In this document: piece by piece, positions 1 through 9,649 of the stretch
Layout of the letters: each line of letters opens with the position of its first letter
Position numbering within the stretch: the first letter of the stretch is position 1
Assembly: GCA_009774625.1 (NCBI GenBank)
Contig: VSOB01000028.1
Span: 1 to 39,947, forward strand
Direction: 5' to 3'
Length of the DNA stretch: 39,947 nucleotides
Origin: Lachnospiraceae bacterium
Lineage (GTDB): Bacteria; Bacillota; Clostridia; Lachnospirales; Lachnospiraceae
The notes under the pieces: generated by a model
The model's database searches: none
What the model saw: the letters and a program-made list of their open reading frames with translations, nothing else
What the model was told of the DNA's origin: nothing
Made by a program: the position numbers and the translations under genes

Positions 1-1098
1 TTTACGGGATATGCGGGCTTTTTTCTGGGGACGGCGCTGCTGATGGGGCTTGGTCTGGCGGCAGATCATATGGCATATGGCAGTGAGGCGTGGAAGTCAT
101 TCAGGCAGTTTTTTGAGGACAGGACCCAGGTGTATGATTTTTACGGCCTGCCGGACTATGAGACACATCGGGAGTTTTATGAAGCTGCAGGGATATCAGA
201 AGCCCGGTATACGCTGCTGGACAATTATAATTTTGATCTGGATGAGGGCATAGACACAGAGATGATGAGCCGGATCGCCTCTTATGCGGCGGCCCATCAG
301 GAAACGGGAGCGGCCCGCAGGCTGTATCTGAGCGTATATACCTATCTGTACCGGTTTGCCCACGGACAGGAACTGGCTTTTGACCTGCTGGTGGTGGTTT
401 CCTATTTTCTGCTGTTTCGTCTGGCTGCGGCTGAAAAGAACCGGCAGCTATTGGGAAGGCTGGCTATGATCGGCGGGGTCAGGACCGGACTCTGGCTGTT
501 TTTGTTATATCGGGGGAGAGTACCGGAGCGGATCACCCATCCGTTGTATCTGGCAGAACTGACAATGCTGGGATTGCTTTTTTTGCTCCACAAAGAGGCA
601 TTCCGGTGGAAAAAATTTGAAAGATCGGCTATACTGTCTTTGTATGTGCTGCTGCTTGTCTGTACGACAGTTGAAAAGAGCGGGATGACCAGGCGGGAAT
701 ACAGAGACAGAGAGCAGCGGAACGAACAGTGGCAGACGTGGAAAGCGTACTGCCGCGAAAGACCAGACCGGTTTTATTATCTGGATGTATATTCTACGGT
801 GGCGTATTCGGAAAAGCTCTTTTCTGATACATCGCCCGCTTATCGGAATTTTGATTTGCCGGGCGGTTGGTGTGTGAAAAGCCCGGTGGCTGCCAGGAAG
901 CGGGAAGCGGCGGGGATTGACAGTGCGCAGGCGGCTCTTTTGGAAGGCAGTGCATTTTTTGTGACAGATCATACAAGGGAAGAAAGAAAGCCGGATTTTC
1001 TGATCGGATATTATAAAGAAAAGGGTGTGGATGTGACTCTGCAGCAGGAGGATATCTGCGGCAGCTTTTCCATATACAGGATTCTGGCAACAGATTGA
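1..1098 (+). CDS. Polytopic membrane protein, 5' end cut off by the window edge
   Basis: The reading frame is open from base 1, so the gene starts outside the window and only its last 365 codons are seen. The visible part has a hydrophobic stretch at its very start, an outward-looking polar segment rich in Tyr and Asp, then about four more hydrophobic segments between visible residues 125 and 225. It ends in a soluble C-terminal domain of about 130 residues. I do not recognise a catalytic motif. The protein type (membrane helices plus a C-terminal soluble domain, directly in front of glycosyltransferases) is common in Firmicutes surface-glycan clusters, so a role in glycan assembly is inferred only from position. 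An internal ATG at 43 is not likely to be the real start because the hydrophobic segment continues upstream of it. Confidence 0.75.
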   Translation, partial: FTGYAGFFLGTALLMGLGLAADHMAYGSEAWKSFRQFFEDRTQVYDFYGLPDYETHREFYEAAGISEARYTLLDNYNFDLDEGIDTEMMSRIASYAAAHQETGAARRLYLSVYTYLYRFAHGQELAFDLLVVVSYFLLFRLAAAEKNRQLLGRLAMIGGVRTGLWLFLLYRGRVPERITHPLYLAELTMLGLLFLLHKEAFRWKKFERSAILSLYVLLLVCTTVEKSGMTRREYRDREQRNEQWQTWKAYCRERPDRFYYLDVYSTVAYSEKLFSDTSPAYRNFDLPGGWCVKSPVAARKREAAGIDSAQAALLEGSAFFVTDHTREERKPDFLIGYYKEKGVDVTLQQEDICGSFSIYRILATD

Positions 1099-1125
1099 GA
1101 CAGAAAGCAGACGGGGAAAAGGAAC

Positions 1126-1668
1126 GTGAACCAGGAGATTATCACAGGCCGGCATGTGACGCTGAGACCGATAACGGATCAGGATACGGAGAACATTGTC
1201 CGTTGGCGCAACAGCGATCATGTGAGAAGAAATTTCATATATCAGACACTGTTTACACCGGAGAGTCACCGGGAATGGCTCAGAGACAAGGTGGGAACCG
1301 GACTGGTGGAGCAGTTTATTATTCACAGCACAGATGCGGATATGGATGTGGGAAGTGTGTATCTGCGGGACATCGACCGGACGCACAGACGTGCGGAATT
1401 TGGCATTTTTATCGGAGAGGAATCTCAGATGAGCAAGGGCATCGGCTCGGAGTGTATCCGTTTGATCGTAGGATATGGATTTGCAACACTGCGGCTGCAC
1501 AAAATATTTCTGCGGGTTCTTGCAGACAATGAAATTGCAAGGAAATCCTATGAAAAGGCGGGCTTTATGCAGGAAGCCTATCTGAAGGATGAGGTGTGTA
1601 TCCGAGGCTGCTATAAGGATCTGATTTTAATGCGGATTCTCAATCCGCAGGAGGGTTATCATGGATAA
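1126..1668 (+). CDS. GNAT-family N-acetyltransferase (RimJ/RimL-like)
   Basis: A 180-residue protein with the layout of the RimJ/RimL GNAT group. It has an N-terminal strand pattern 'VTLRPITDQD', a central 'GSVYLRDIDRTHRRAEFGIFI' type strand pair, an acetyl-CoA binding stretch 'SKGIGSECI', and the C-terminal 'DNEIARKSYEKAGF' signature. The start is GTG at 1126, preceded by GGGGAAAAGGA at a normal distance; no in-frame ATG nearby keeps the N-terminal strand. It overlaps the next gene by 8 bases, so the two are translationally coupled. In nucleotide-sugar clusters such enzymes acetylate the amino group of 4-amino-4,6-dideoxy sugars. This is the only ordinary sugar N-acetyltransferase candidate in the locus, so it might serve the aminotransferase at 8480. 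The substrate is inference. Confidence 0.88.
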   Translation: MNQEIITGRHVTLRPITDQDTENIVRWRNSDHVRRNFIYQTLFTPESHREWLRDKVGTGLVEQFIIHSTDADMDVGSVYLRDIDRTHRRAEFGIFIGEESQMSKGIGSECIRLIVGYGFATLRLHKIFLRVLADNEIARKSYEKAGFMQEAYLKDEVCIRGCYKDLILMRILNPQEGYHG

Positions 1669-2608
1669 AATAAGTTTTGTGATTCCCTGTTACCGGTCTG
1701 AACTGACGCTGGCCCATGTGGTGGAAGAGATCTGCGGGACGATGGCGCAGCTTGGCCGGTATGAGTATGAGATCGTTCTGGTTAATGACTGTTCGCCCGA
1801 CGGTACGATTGAGGTGATCCGGTCGCTCTGCGCAGCCCATCACAATATCTGCGGGATCTCTCTGGCCAGGAATTTCGGGCAGCATGCCGCACTGATGGCC
1901 GGGTTTCGGCATGTGACCGGTGACATTGTGATCTGCCTGGATGACGACGGACAGACACCCGCGGAAGACGTGGGGAAATTTCTGGAGGGCATCGAAGCAG
2001 GCCAGGATGTGGTCTATGCCAGATACCTGAATAAACAACATTCCGCCTTCCGCAACTTTGGCAGCAAGGTCAACGAGATCATGACCCGCTTTATGCTGGG
2101 CAAACCGAAGGAGCTGTATATTTCCAGTTATTTTGCTGCCCGGAGATTTGTGATAGATGAAGTGGTCAGATATGAAAATTCCTATCCTTATGTGATCGGG
2201 CTGGTGCTGCGGACCACCAAAAATATCAGCAATGTGGATATAAGACACAGGCAGCGGGAGTCAGGACATTCAGGCTATACGATGAAAGCCCTGCTGGGAC
2301 TGTGGTTTAACGGATTTACCGCATTTTCCATCCAGCCCCTGCGGTTCGCCACTATCATAGGCATCCTGTGTGCGGTCAGCGGCTTTTTATATGGGATCTA
2401 TACCATTATTAAACGACTGATCAATCCGGCCGTGCCGGTGGGATTCAGTTCGCTGATGTCCGCAGTGGTATTTCTTGGGGGGATGATTATGCTGATGCTG
2501 GGACTGATCGGGGAATATGTGGGAAGAATCTATATCAGCCTGAATAATTCGCCCCAGTATGTGATCCGGGAGGTCATCGGGCAAAAAGGAAATGAGAATG
2601 AAGAGTAA
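1661..2608 (+). CDS. GT2 family polyprenyl-phosphate glycosyltransferase (GtrB/ArnC/DPM1-like)
   Basis: 315 residues. The GT-A domain shows the nucleotide-binding 'VNDCSPDGT' (residues 41-49), the conserved 'SLARNFGQHAALMAGF' block and the metal-binding 'DDDGQTP' (94-100). Two C-terminal membrane helices (about 230-255 and 265-290) follow. This is the full-length architecture of enzymes that transfer a sugar from UDP or another nucleotide to undecaprenyl phosphate, which then feeds membrane GT-C transferases on the outer face. The next gene, at 2592, is such a GT-C type protein and overlaps this one by 17 bases, which fits a GtrB/GtrC-like side-branch module. The sugar is unknown. Confidence 0.93.
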   Translation: MDKISFVIPCYRSELTLAHVVEEICGTMAQLGRYEYEIVLVNDCSPDGTIEVIRSLCAAHHNICGISLARNFGQHAALMAGFRHVTGDIVICLDDDGQTPAEDVGKFLEGIEAGQDVVYARYLNKQHSAFRNFGSKVNEIMTRFMLGKPKELYISSYFAARRFVIDEVVRYENSYPYVIGLVLRTTKNISNVDIRHRQRESGHSGYTMKALLGLWFNGFTAFSIQPLRFATIIGILCAVSGFLYGIYTIIKRLINPAVPVGFSSLMSAVVFLGGMIMLMLGLIGEYVGRIYISLNNSPQYVIREVIGQKGNENEE

Positions 2609-4016
2609 TGTATCCAACAGACAGCAGCAGGGGATTTTGCTGGGCCTGGCCCTTATCTTTTTCCTGTGTTATCTGTCTTTGTGTTTCAACAATAATATCT
2701 GGACGGATGAGGCGTTTACCATTGAGCTGCTGCATTCGGATTTTGCAGGCATTCTGAAAGGGACTGCCTCAGATGTGCATCCGCCGCTGTATTATCTGAT
2801 TGCCAAATGTGTCACGCTGGTATTCGGAGACAGTCTGCTTTGTCTGAAGCTGGTGTCCATTTTGCCCATGTTTTTGTGTATGAGCTGGGGGGCTCTGATT
2901 GTCCGGAAGCGGTTTGGTTTCCGGGCGGCGGTCCTGTATCCTGTTTTGCTGGGAGTGATTCCCTGCACAATGGAATATGCGGTGCAGGTGCGGATGTATT
3001 CCTGGGCGATTTTCTTTATTACTTTTATGGCGTTGTGGGCGTATGAAGCATATCTGGAGCAGAGCCTGCGTTTTTATGCGGGTATTGTCCTGACCTCTGC
3101 GGCTGCAGCCTATACCCATTATTTTGCTTTTGTTTCCGCCATTTTGATTTATGGATTCCTGTTTCTTGCGCTTTTGGCCGGAAAACGCAGGGAGCTGCTG
3201 AAATGGCTGGCGGCGGCGGCAGCTTCGCTGCTGTTGTTTGCGCCCTGGATGCCTTATATGGAACTGCAGGTGAAGGGGGTATCCAGAAATTACTGGATCG
3301 AAGAGATCACCGGAGAGACGGTAAAAGCGTTTTTTCCGTTTCTGTTCGATATGGGCATACCGGGTACGACGGCGCTGTGGATGGGACTTCTGGCAGTTTC
3401 CCTGTTCTTTGCCGTCCGCATGATGCTGTCGGCCCGGAGGGGGCAAAAAGAGGAAGCAGGCGCGGGGCTTTTTGCATTGTTATGCCTGCTGGTGCCGGTG
3501 GGGACGGCCCTGACCGGGATCACGGCATCTGCGCTGATCAGACCGGTTTTTATCGTGCGTTATCTCCTGCCCTGTATGGGACTTGCAGCGCTGTTTCTCG
3601 CCATTACCCTGTCACGGTATGCGGACGGGATGGTGTATGGGGCTATGATCTTCTTTTTCCTGTGTGCGGGCCTGGTGGATTATAAACAGTCCGTGTATCG
3701 GGAATATGAATGGACCCATACGGCGGAGACGGAAGCGTTTCTGGATTCCCATGTGGGGGAACGTGATATCATTGCCTACAATTACGAAAGCTATAAGTTT
3801 ATTTATGACTATTACTGGAGCGATGAAGAAAAGGTGCTCTGGCAGGAGATGGATCTGGACAATACGGAATATGACAATATCTGGCTTCTGGATACCATTT
3901 ACTGGCCTACACCCACAGACGAATATCTGGCGGAGCATGGGTTTCGGAAAACTTTTATGGGAAACTACGGAATCGAACACAATGATTTTAAAATCTTTCA
4001 GATAACCAGATTGTAA
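2592..4016 (+). CDS. GT-C membrane glycosyltransferase (GT39/ArnT/PMT-like)
   Basis: 474 residues with about ten hydrophobic segments. The first outer loop carries the GT-C acidic motif 'WTDEAFT' (residues 37-43) and 'DVHPPLYYLI' (61-70), typical of bacterial dolichyl-phosphate-mannose mannosyltransferase relatives that use polyprenyl-phosphate sugars. A soluble tail of about 100 residues rich in Tyr, Trp and Asp follows the last helix. It probably accepts the lipid-linked sugar made by the GT2 encoded just upstream and decorates the glycan outside the membrane. The start at 2592 gives a 17-base overlap; ATG at 2598 is an equally possible start, two codons later. Acceptor and sugar cannot be read from sequence. 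Confidence 0.85.
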   Translation: MRMKSNVSNRQQQGILLGLALIFFLCYLSLCFNNNIWTDEAFTIELLHSDFAGILKGTASDVHPPLYYLIAKCVTLVFGDSLLCLKLVSILPMFLCMSWGALIVRKRFGFRAAVLYPVLLGVIPCTMEYAVQVRMYSWAIFFITFMALWAYEAYLEQSLRFYAGIVLTSAAAAYTHYFAFVSAILIYGFLFLALLAGKRRELLKWLAAAAASLLLFAPWMPYMELQVKGVSRNYWIEEITGETVKAFFPFLFDMGIPGTTALWMGLLAVSLFFAVRMMLSARRGQKEEAGAGLFALLCLLVPVGTALTGITASALIRPVFIVRYLLPCMGLAALFLAITLSRYADGMVYGAMIFFFLCAGLVDYKQSVYREYEWTHTAETEAFLDSHVGERDIIAYNYESYKFIYDYYWSDEEKVLWQEMDLDNTEYDNIWLLDTIYWPTPTDEYLAEHGFRKTFMGNYGIEHNDFKIFQITRL

Positions 4017-4024
4017 CAGAAGGA

Positions 4025-4693
4025 ATGGATATGACAAGAATCAAACAACAACCGATTGGCGTCTGGATTACCCTGTCGTGTATGGCTGTGCTCTGGTGCA
4101 TGGTCTGGCCGGCAGGACTGATCAAAGATGAGCTGATTTCCAGGACAGCCGCAGATTATAGTATGAATACCGGCCCTGTAGGGGAGGTGGCTGCGATTCA
4201 GGAGTTTATCCCGCAGTACGATCACATCAAATCCATTGGGGTAGACATCGGAAAACTGGACGGGGCAGCCAATCAGGGGACATTGTATCTGCATCTGTAT
4301 GACGAAAATCTGGAGGAATTTGCCAAAATCCCTCAGGACATTGAAGAGATGAAGGATGGCGAACTGACGGATATCCCGGTGAATCTGAAGCTGGAAGCAG
4401 GCAGACGCTACTATCTGGGGATTTTGTGTGAGGACTATGGGGATGCGGCGCCGCTTGTCCATTACCGGTCTTTGTCGGGAAACGGACCTTCGGAAAATGT
4501 GCATTTTTATTACGGGCCAAATGTGATAGAGGATGCCAGTGCAAATATACGGTATATTTACCGGATTCCCCTTACGCTTTCACAGATTTTATTTTATGAC
4601 AGCCTGATTCTTCTTTTGGGTGTCTGCATACTCCGGACGGAGAAGCGGGCAGGCAGAGAAAAGGGCGAAAAGAGCAGGGAAGAGCATGTATAA
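4025..4693 (+). CDS. Unknown protein anchored by two membrane helices with an external beta-rich domain
   Basis: 222 residues. One hydrophobic helix lies near the N-terminus (about residues 13-32) and another near the C-terminus (about 185-203), with a soluble domain between them and a basic Lys/Arg/Glu tail after the second. The middle domain has alternating hydrophobic residues and reads like a beta-sandwich ('GTLYLHLYDENLEEF', 'GRRYYLGILCEDYG'), a pattern seen in carbohydrate-binding-like folds. No catalytic motif is seen. It sits 8 bases after the GT-C gene and overlaps the polymerase gene by 8 bases, so it is coupled to both. A supporting role in glycan polymerisation or recognition outside the cell is inference from topology and position. 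Confidence 0.7.
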   Translation: MDMTRIKQQPIGVWITLSCMAVLWCMVWPAGLIKDELISRTAADYSMNTGPVGEVAAIQEFIPQYDHIKSIGVDIGKLDGAANQGTLYLHLYDENLEEFAKIPQDIEEMKDGELTDIPVNLKLEAGRRYYLGILCEDYGDAAPLVHYRSLSGNGPSENVHFYYGPNVIEDASANIRYIYRIPLTLSQILFYDSLILLLGVCILRTEKRAGREKGEKSREEHV

Positions 4694-6551
4694 CAAAACA
4701 GAGGAAAAAACTGAAAAACGAATCCGGCAGACGCTCTGCGGGGTGGTTTGGCTGTCTGCGGCTCTGTTTTTTTATGCGGCGGTGATCCGGAGTCTGTTTG
4801 GCGGTACCATTTGGGACAAGGCTGTGTATGGCCTGGCAGCGGTCTTGTTTGCCGGCCTGATACAGCTCTGGATCGGCAGGATCTCTTTTCTGAGGCTTTT
4901 TTATATGGCCGGGGAGGAACAGGTCCGGATTGATGCTGTCCAGATCTGCTGTTTTGCCTGTATCTGCCTGATGACTCTCTATTATTACAATTCCGGCAGC
5001 GAATACGGACACAGCCTGGCCACCAGGGTAATGAACAGTGCATTCGGCATCGCTCTTTTTTACCTGTATGGGAAAGAGGAGCGGAAAAGGAAGCACATCG
5101 GATATCTACAGGCAATTTGTGCAGTGGTTTTTATTACAGGCACATGGGGAAAGCCGCGGGATGCAAAGGAACTGGTACTGTATGTGATGAGTGGCGTGAC
5201 TGTGTGGATTTACTGTGGCGTGCTGGGCGCCCTGGCAGGCAGAATACGGAGAAAAGAGATCTGTACCCGTTTTTCTCCCTATGGCTGGCTTGTATTTTTG
5301 CTGTTTGCGGGAATGGTAATGTTCCGGAATACAAGAACATGGCCTTTTTCTGTGGCCATTCCCTTTGGCAGTCTGTATCTTTACCGGTTTACGCCGGAGA
5401 CAATGAACCGTTTTCTGAAAAACTTCTGTTATGGCTGTCTTTTGGCATTCTGGCTGATGTTCGGAAGCGGCATTTTATTCCGCCCGTATTACAGTTTTGA
5501 GTTTGTCCGGTATCCGGGCTGGTTCAATTCGGTGGCCACGGCGGGGCTGTTCTGGATGCTGGTATTTGGCTGCAGTATCAGCTGCATACTGGCCAAATTC
5601 GAGGGACCAGGCAGCATCGGCCGCTGTCTGCCAGAGTTGTTTACACTGGGGGCGGCAGGTACCTATCTGCTGATGGGGATGTCCCGTACATCTCTGCTGG
5701 GGACAGGCGCGGTGCTGGTCTTTACGTTTCTGCTGGCAGAGGCGGTGCGCTATCGGGATTCGGTAAAGGGAATGGCAGTGAAGATCGCTCTGGTGGCCGG
5801 CCCGGTACTGATCCTGTTTCCGGTGGTGTATACACTGACCCGGTGTATTCCGGCAGTTGTGGGCAGACCGGTATGGATCACGGGTGCGGAATGGTTCAGC
5901 GACCGGATCCAGAAAAAAGAGCCTGTGGATTCCAGCAAATTTATGAATGTGCCTCAGCTTGCGGAAAGTCTGCTGGAGAAGCTGCTGGGCATCGACATCA
6001 ATCTGAGCAAACTGGCCGGGGCGGTCAGCGGGCCGGGAGACGGTGTGACCATAGATGAAAACGGCAATATGACGTTTGCCGACAATGTGGTGGATTATTA
6101 TGTGGATGAGGACGGACGGGTGTACACCGTAAAGGACTATACGTTTATCAACGAGGATACGGGGGATGTTTCCAACGGCCGGTTTGATATTTTCCGAATC
6201 TATTATGAAAATCTGAACCTGACAGGACATGCTTCCATGCTGGTGGAAGATGTGGATGAGAATATTACGCTGTATCATGCCCATAATTCTTATATGCAGG
6301 CAGCACATGATCACGGCATTCCCACGGGAATCCTGTTTGTGCTGACGGTGCTCCTGGGAGTGCCGGCTGGTATTTTGTATTATAAGAGAAACTTTCTTAC
6401 AGTACATTTTGCCATTTTTCCCGTGATTATGGTAGTATCTTTTATGATCGCGGGAATCACGGAATGGATTTTCCATCCCAGCATTCCCATTGGTTTTGCG
6501 TTCCTGATCGGTCTGACACCGCTGGTGGCGGCAGAAGGGTCAAAAAAATAA
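4686..6551 (+). CDS. Wzy/O-antigen-ligase-like polysaccharide polymerase
   Basis: 621 residues from ATG 4686, which overlaps the previous stop (8 bases) and has an AGCAGGGAAG ribosome site in front. An in-frame GTG at 4620 would add 22 residues rich in Arg and Lys and is not preferred. There are about twelve hydrophobic segments and one large polar loop of about 130 residues (roughly 392-522). The loop is followed by the 'HAHNSYMQ' motif near residue 530, the hallmark of the Wzy_C/O-antigen ligase family. Such proteins polymerise or transfer lipid-linked glycans on the outer face of the membrane. In a monoderm this would be repeat-unit polymerisation or glycan attachment; the two cannot be separated here. 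Confidence 0.85.
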   Translation: MYNKTEEKTEKRIRQTLCGVVWLSAALFFYAAVIRSLFGGTIWDKAVYGLAAVLFAGLIQLWIGRISFLRLFYMAGEEQVRIDAVQICCFACICLMTLYYYNSGSEYGHSLATRVMNSAFGIALFYLYGKEERKRKHIGYLQAICAVVFITGTWGKPRDAKELVLYVMSGVTVWIYCGVLGALAGRIRRKEICTRFSPYGWLVFLLFAGMVMFRNTRTWPFSVAIPFGSLYLYRFTPETMNRFLKNFCYGCLLAFWLMFGSGILFRPYYSFEFVRYPGWFNSVATAGLFWMLVFGCSISCILAKFEGPGSIGRCLPELFTLGAAGTYLLMGMSRTSLLGTGAVLVFTFLLAEAVRYRDSVKGMAVKIALVAGPVLILFPVVYTLTRCIPAVVGRPVWITGAEWFSDRIQKKEPVDSSKFMNVPQLAESLLEKLLGIDINLSKLAGAVSGPGDGVTIDENGNMTFADNVVDYYVDEDGRVYTVKDYTFINEDTGDVSNGRFDIFRIYYENLNLTGHASMLVEDVDENITLYHAHNSYMQAAHDHGIPTGILFVLTVLLGVPAGILYYKRNFLTVHFAIFPVIMVVSFMIAGITEWIFHPSIPIGFAFLIGLTPLVAAEGSKK

Positions 6552-6601
6552 AAAGAGCAGGAACCGAAACAGGTCGGAACTCATAGTATAAAAGGGGTAT
6601 T

Positions 6602-8461
6602 ATGAAAAAGATAGAACTGAACTATAAGCTGGTTACAAGAAGGGCGTTTCTGGTTGCCTATGATATCATTGCAGTATGCTGCTGCAACTTTCTGTCGCTG
6701 CTGCTCCGGTATGAGCTGCGGCTGGATGATATACCGGGATATTACCGGGATGCGGTATGGTCGCATCTGCCGGTGAGTATTCTGATCACACTGCTTTTGT
6801 TTTATTTTTTCAGGCTGTATCACAGTCTGTGGGCCTATGCCGGCGTCAGTGAGATGCAGAATATCATTGTGGCATGTTTTGTCAGTGCGGCGCTGCAGGG
6901 GCTTACGCTGCTGGTGTTCGGCCGGGATGTGCCCAAGAGCTATTATTTTTTCAACGCCTTTCTGCTGGTGGCGGCCACGATGATGAGCCGGTTTGCGTAT
7001 CGGTTTGCCAGAGAGAAACGGCGGCGGCGGCACAATAAGAATAACGGAACGGCAGTTATGATCGTGGGCGCAGGCGATGCGGGCAATACGATCATCAAAG
7101 AAATCAATTCCAGCTATTTCAGTACCATGCGGATCAAAACGATCATTGACGACGACCCTCATAAGCAGGGCAGATTTATCCAGGGCATCAAGGTGGCCGG
7201 CGGTCGGGACAAAATCGTGGAAAATGCCGCATTATTCGGCATTGATGAGATCATCATCGCCATTCCTTCCGCAGGACGGCGTACCATCAAAGAGATCGTG
7301 GAGATCGCAGGACAGACCAATTGCAAACTGAGGACCCTGCCGGGAATGTATCAGCTTGTCAATGGAGAAGTGGACGTAAGCAAGCTGCGGGATGTGGATG
7401 TGGAAGATCTGCTGGGCAGGGAGCCGATTAAGGTGGATCTGGACTCTATCCTGAGTTATGTGAAGGACAAAACGGTGCTGGTGACCGGCGGCGGCGGTTC
7501 TATCGGCAGCGAGCTGTGCAGGCAGATTGCCTCTCACCAGCCGGAGCAGTTGATCATACTGGATATCTACGAGAACAATGCCTATGATATTCAGCAGGAG
7601 CTTTTGCTGAAATACCCGGCGCTGAAAATGACGGTACTAATCGGGTCTGTGCGCAATACCGGAAGGATCAATAAGATATTTGAAACGTACCGGCCCGACA
7701 TCGTTTATCATGCGGCGGCCCATAAACATGTGCCGCTGATGGAAGTCAGCCCGGATGAGGCCATCAAGAACAATGTATTCGGCACATGGAAAACGGCTCA
7801 GGCAGCAGCCATGAACAATGTGAAAAAGTTTGTGATGATCTCCACGGACAAGGCGGTGAACCCCACCAATGTAATGGGAGCTTCCAAGCGGATCTGTGAG
7901 ATGATTGTCCAGACTTTTAACAAATACTATGATACGGAATTTGTAGCGGTGCGGTTCGGCAATGTACTGGGCAGCAACGGCAGTGTCATTCCCCTGTTCC
8001 GCAAACAGATAGAGGCGGGCGGCCCGGTGACCGTGACCCATCCGGATATCATCCGTTATTTTATGACCATCCCGGAGGCGGTATCTCTGGTCCTGCAGGC
8101 CGGAGCTTATGCAAAGGGCGGTGAAATCTTTATTCTGGATATGGGAGAGCCGGTGAAGATACTGGATCTGGCCAAAAATCTGATCCGTCTGTCGGGCTAT
8201 AAGGTGGATGATGACATCCGGATAGAGTTTACGGGCCTGCGGCCGGGAGAAAAGCTGTACGAAGAATTGCTGATGGATGAAGAGGGGATGAAAGAAACGG
8301 AAAACCGGCTCATTCACATTGGAAGGCCCATCGAATTTGATGAACGGCGGTTTTTCGTGCAGTTGAAGGAGTTGAAGGAAGCGGTGGAGGCAGAAAGCGA
8401 TCATGTCCGGGAAATGATCCGGGAGATCGTACCCACCTATGTGCCCCGGAAAGAAGAGTAG
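6602..8461 (+). CDS. Membrane-bound UDP-HexNAc 4,6-dehydratase (FlaA1/CapD/PglF/WbpM family, long form)
   Basis: 619 residues, the usual long-form length. Four N-terminal membrane helices (residues about 15-130) are followed by a CoA-binding-like Rossmann domain ('IVGAGDAGN', 154-162) and then the SDR catalytic domain. The catalytic domain has the NAD motif 'GGGGSIGSE' (296-304), 'STDK' (414-417) and the catalytic 'MGASK' (425-429). Met in place of the usual SDR Tyr, keeping Lys429, is the known feature of WbpM/PglF enzymes. The family converts UDP-GlcNAc to UDP-4-keto-6-deoxy-GlcNAc, the first step to bacillosamine-type sugars. The aminotransferase for the next step follows after 18 bases. 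The start has the RBS AAAGGGG. Confidence 0.95.
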   Translation: MKKIELNYKLVTRRAFLVAYDIIAVCCCNFLSLLLRYELRLDDIPGYYRDAVWSHLPVSILITLLLFYFFRLYHSLWAYAGVSEMQNIIVACFVSAALQGLTLLVFGRDVPKSYYFFNAFLLVAATMMSRFAYRFAREKRRRRHNKNNGTAVMIVGAGDAGNTIIKEINSSYFSTMRIKTIIDDDPHKQGRFIQGIKVAGGRDKIVENAALFGIDEIIIAIPSAGRRTIKEIVEIAGQTNCKLRTLPGMYQLVNGEVDVSKLRDVDVEDLLGREPIKVDLDSILSYVKDKTVLVTGGGGSIGSELCRQIASHQPEQLIILDIYENNAYDIQQELLLKYPALKMTVLIGSVRNTGRINKIFETYRPDIVYHAAAHKHVPLMEVSPDEAIKNNVFGTWKTAQAAAMNNVKKFVMISTDKAVNPTNVMGASKRICEMIVQTFNKYYDTEFVAVRFGNVLGSNGSVIPLFRKQIEAGGPVTVTHPDIIRYFMTIPEAVSLVLQAGAYAKGGEIFILDMGEPVKILDLAKNLIRLSGYKVDDDIRIEFTGLRPGEKLYEELLMDEEGMKETENRLIHIGRPIEFDERRFFVQLKELKEAVEAESDHVREMIREIVPTYVPRKEE

Positions 8462-8479
8462 CAAAGGAGCTTACAGGTT

Positions 8480-9616
8480 ATGGACAGGAAAAGAAAAAGG
8501 ATTTATCTGGCGTCTCCCACCATGCATGAGTGGGAGCAGAAGTATGTGCAGGAGGCGTTCGACACCAATTGGATCGCACCGGTTGGTCCTCATGTCAGCG
8601 CTTTGGAAGAGGAAATGGCAGCTTATACCGGGGCCGGTTATGCGGCGGCTCTCAGTGCGGGGACCGCGGCCATCCATCTGGCAGTGAAGCTGCTGGGAAT
8701 CAAAGAAGGAGACAAAGTACTGTGTTCCTCTCTGACTTTTTCTGCAAGCTGCAATCCGGTCTGTTATGAAAAGGCGGTTCCTGTTTTTGTGGATTCGGAG
8801 CCGGATACCTGGAATATGTCTCCCGACGCACTCAGGCGCGCCCTGGGGCAGCATCCTGACGCCAAAGCAGTGATCTGTGTCCATCTTTACGGCACGCCTG
8901 CAAAGCTGGATGAGATTATGGCGATCTGCGATGAGGCCGGTGTGCCGATGATTGAGGATGCGGCGGAATCGTTATCCTCCACTTACAGGGACAGACAGAC
9001 CGGAACCTTTGGAGCTTTCGGCATCTATTCGTTTAACGGCAATAAGATCATCACTACTTCCGGAGGCGGGATGCTGGTATCAAAGGATCAGGAGGCGATT
9101 GCCAGGGCACGTTTTCTGGCGACACAGGCCAGAGACCCGGCCAGACACTATCAGCACTCCCAGATCGGCTATAATTACCGGATGAGTAATGTGGACGCGG
9201 GCATCGGAAGGGGACAACTGAAATCCCTGGATCTGCACAGGCGTTTAAAGCAGGAGATTTACCGGACGTATCAGGAGGCTTTTGCCGATGTGGAGGAGAT
9301 CACCATGAATCCCATGAACCCGGACGGAGAAGCCAACAACTGGCTTTCCTGTATGACGATTGCGCCGTCGTGTACTGTGACGCCGGATCAGGTGATGGAT
9401 GCTCTGGAGGCAGAAAACATCGAATCCCGGCCGATCTGGAAGCCGATGCATATGCAGCCGGTGTTTGCAGGCTGTGACTTTTTCTCCCATCTGGAAGAGG
9501 GAAGCGTGGGAGAGGACATATTCAGGCGCGGGCTGTGCCTTCCCAGTGATGTGAAAAATACGAAAGAGGATATGGAGCGGATCATCGGGATCGTCAGAGG
9601 GGTGTTTGGAAAGTAG
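8480..9616 (+). CDS. DegT/DnrJ/EryC1 family sugar aminotransferase (PglE-like)
   Basis: 378 residues. PLP-binding features are present: the 'ALSAGTAAIHLA' phosphate-binding loop (57-68), 'IEDAAES' (158-164) with Asp160 for the pyridine nitrogen, and 'SFNGNKIITT' with the Schiff-base Lys189. The N-terminal 'LASPTMHEWEQKYVQEAF' type start and 'WIAPVGPHV' match enzymes that aminate UDP-4-keto-6-deoxy-HexNAc using glutamate. It directly follows the dehydratase and precedes a PglC-like transferase, so the product is probably a UDP-4-amino-4,6-dideoxy-HexNAc. RBS AAAGGAG lies 12 bases before the start. No PglD-type acetyltransferase follows, which is unusual for this gene order. Confidence 0.95.
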   Translation: MDRKRKRIYLASPTMHEWEQKYVQEAFDTNWIAPVGPHVSALEEEMAAYTGAGYAAALSAGTAAIHLAVKLLGIKEGDKVLCSSLTFSASCNPVCYEKAVPVFVDSEPDTWNMSPDALRRALGQHPDAKAVICVHLYGTPAKLDEIMAICDEAGVPMIEDAAESLSSTYRDRQTGTFGAFGIYSFNGNKIITTSGGGMLVSKDQEAIARARFLATQARDPARHYQHSQIGYNYRMSNVDAGIGRGQLKSLDLHRRLKQEIYRTYQEAFADVEEITMNPMNPDGEANNWLSCMTIAPSCTVTPDQVMDALEAENIESRPIWKPMHMQPVFAGCDFFSHLEEGSVGEDIFRRGLCLPSDVKNTKEDMERIIGIVRGVFGK

Positions 9617-9649
9617 AGAGGATACGTGATCGGTGAAAGGAATGTGTGC

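Noticed and set aside
505..1500. Long minus-strand open frame of 331 codons across the first two genes
   Set aside because: It runs antisense to two well-supported genes, has no ribosome site and its composition mirrors their codon bias.
5475..6476. Minus-strand frame of 333 codons opposite the polymerase
   Set aside because: Antisense shadow with His/Gln/Arg-rich composition and no motif or start signal.
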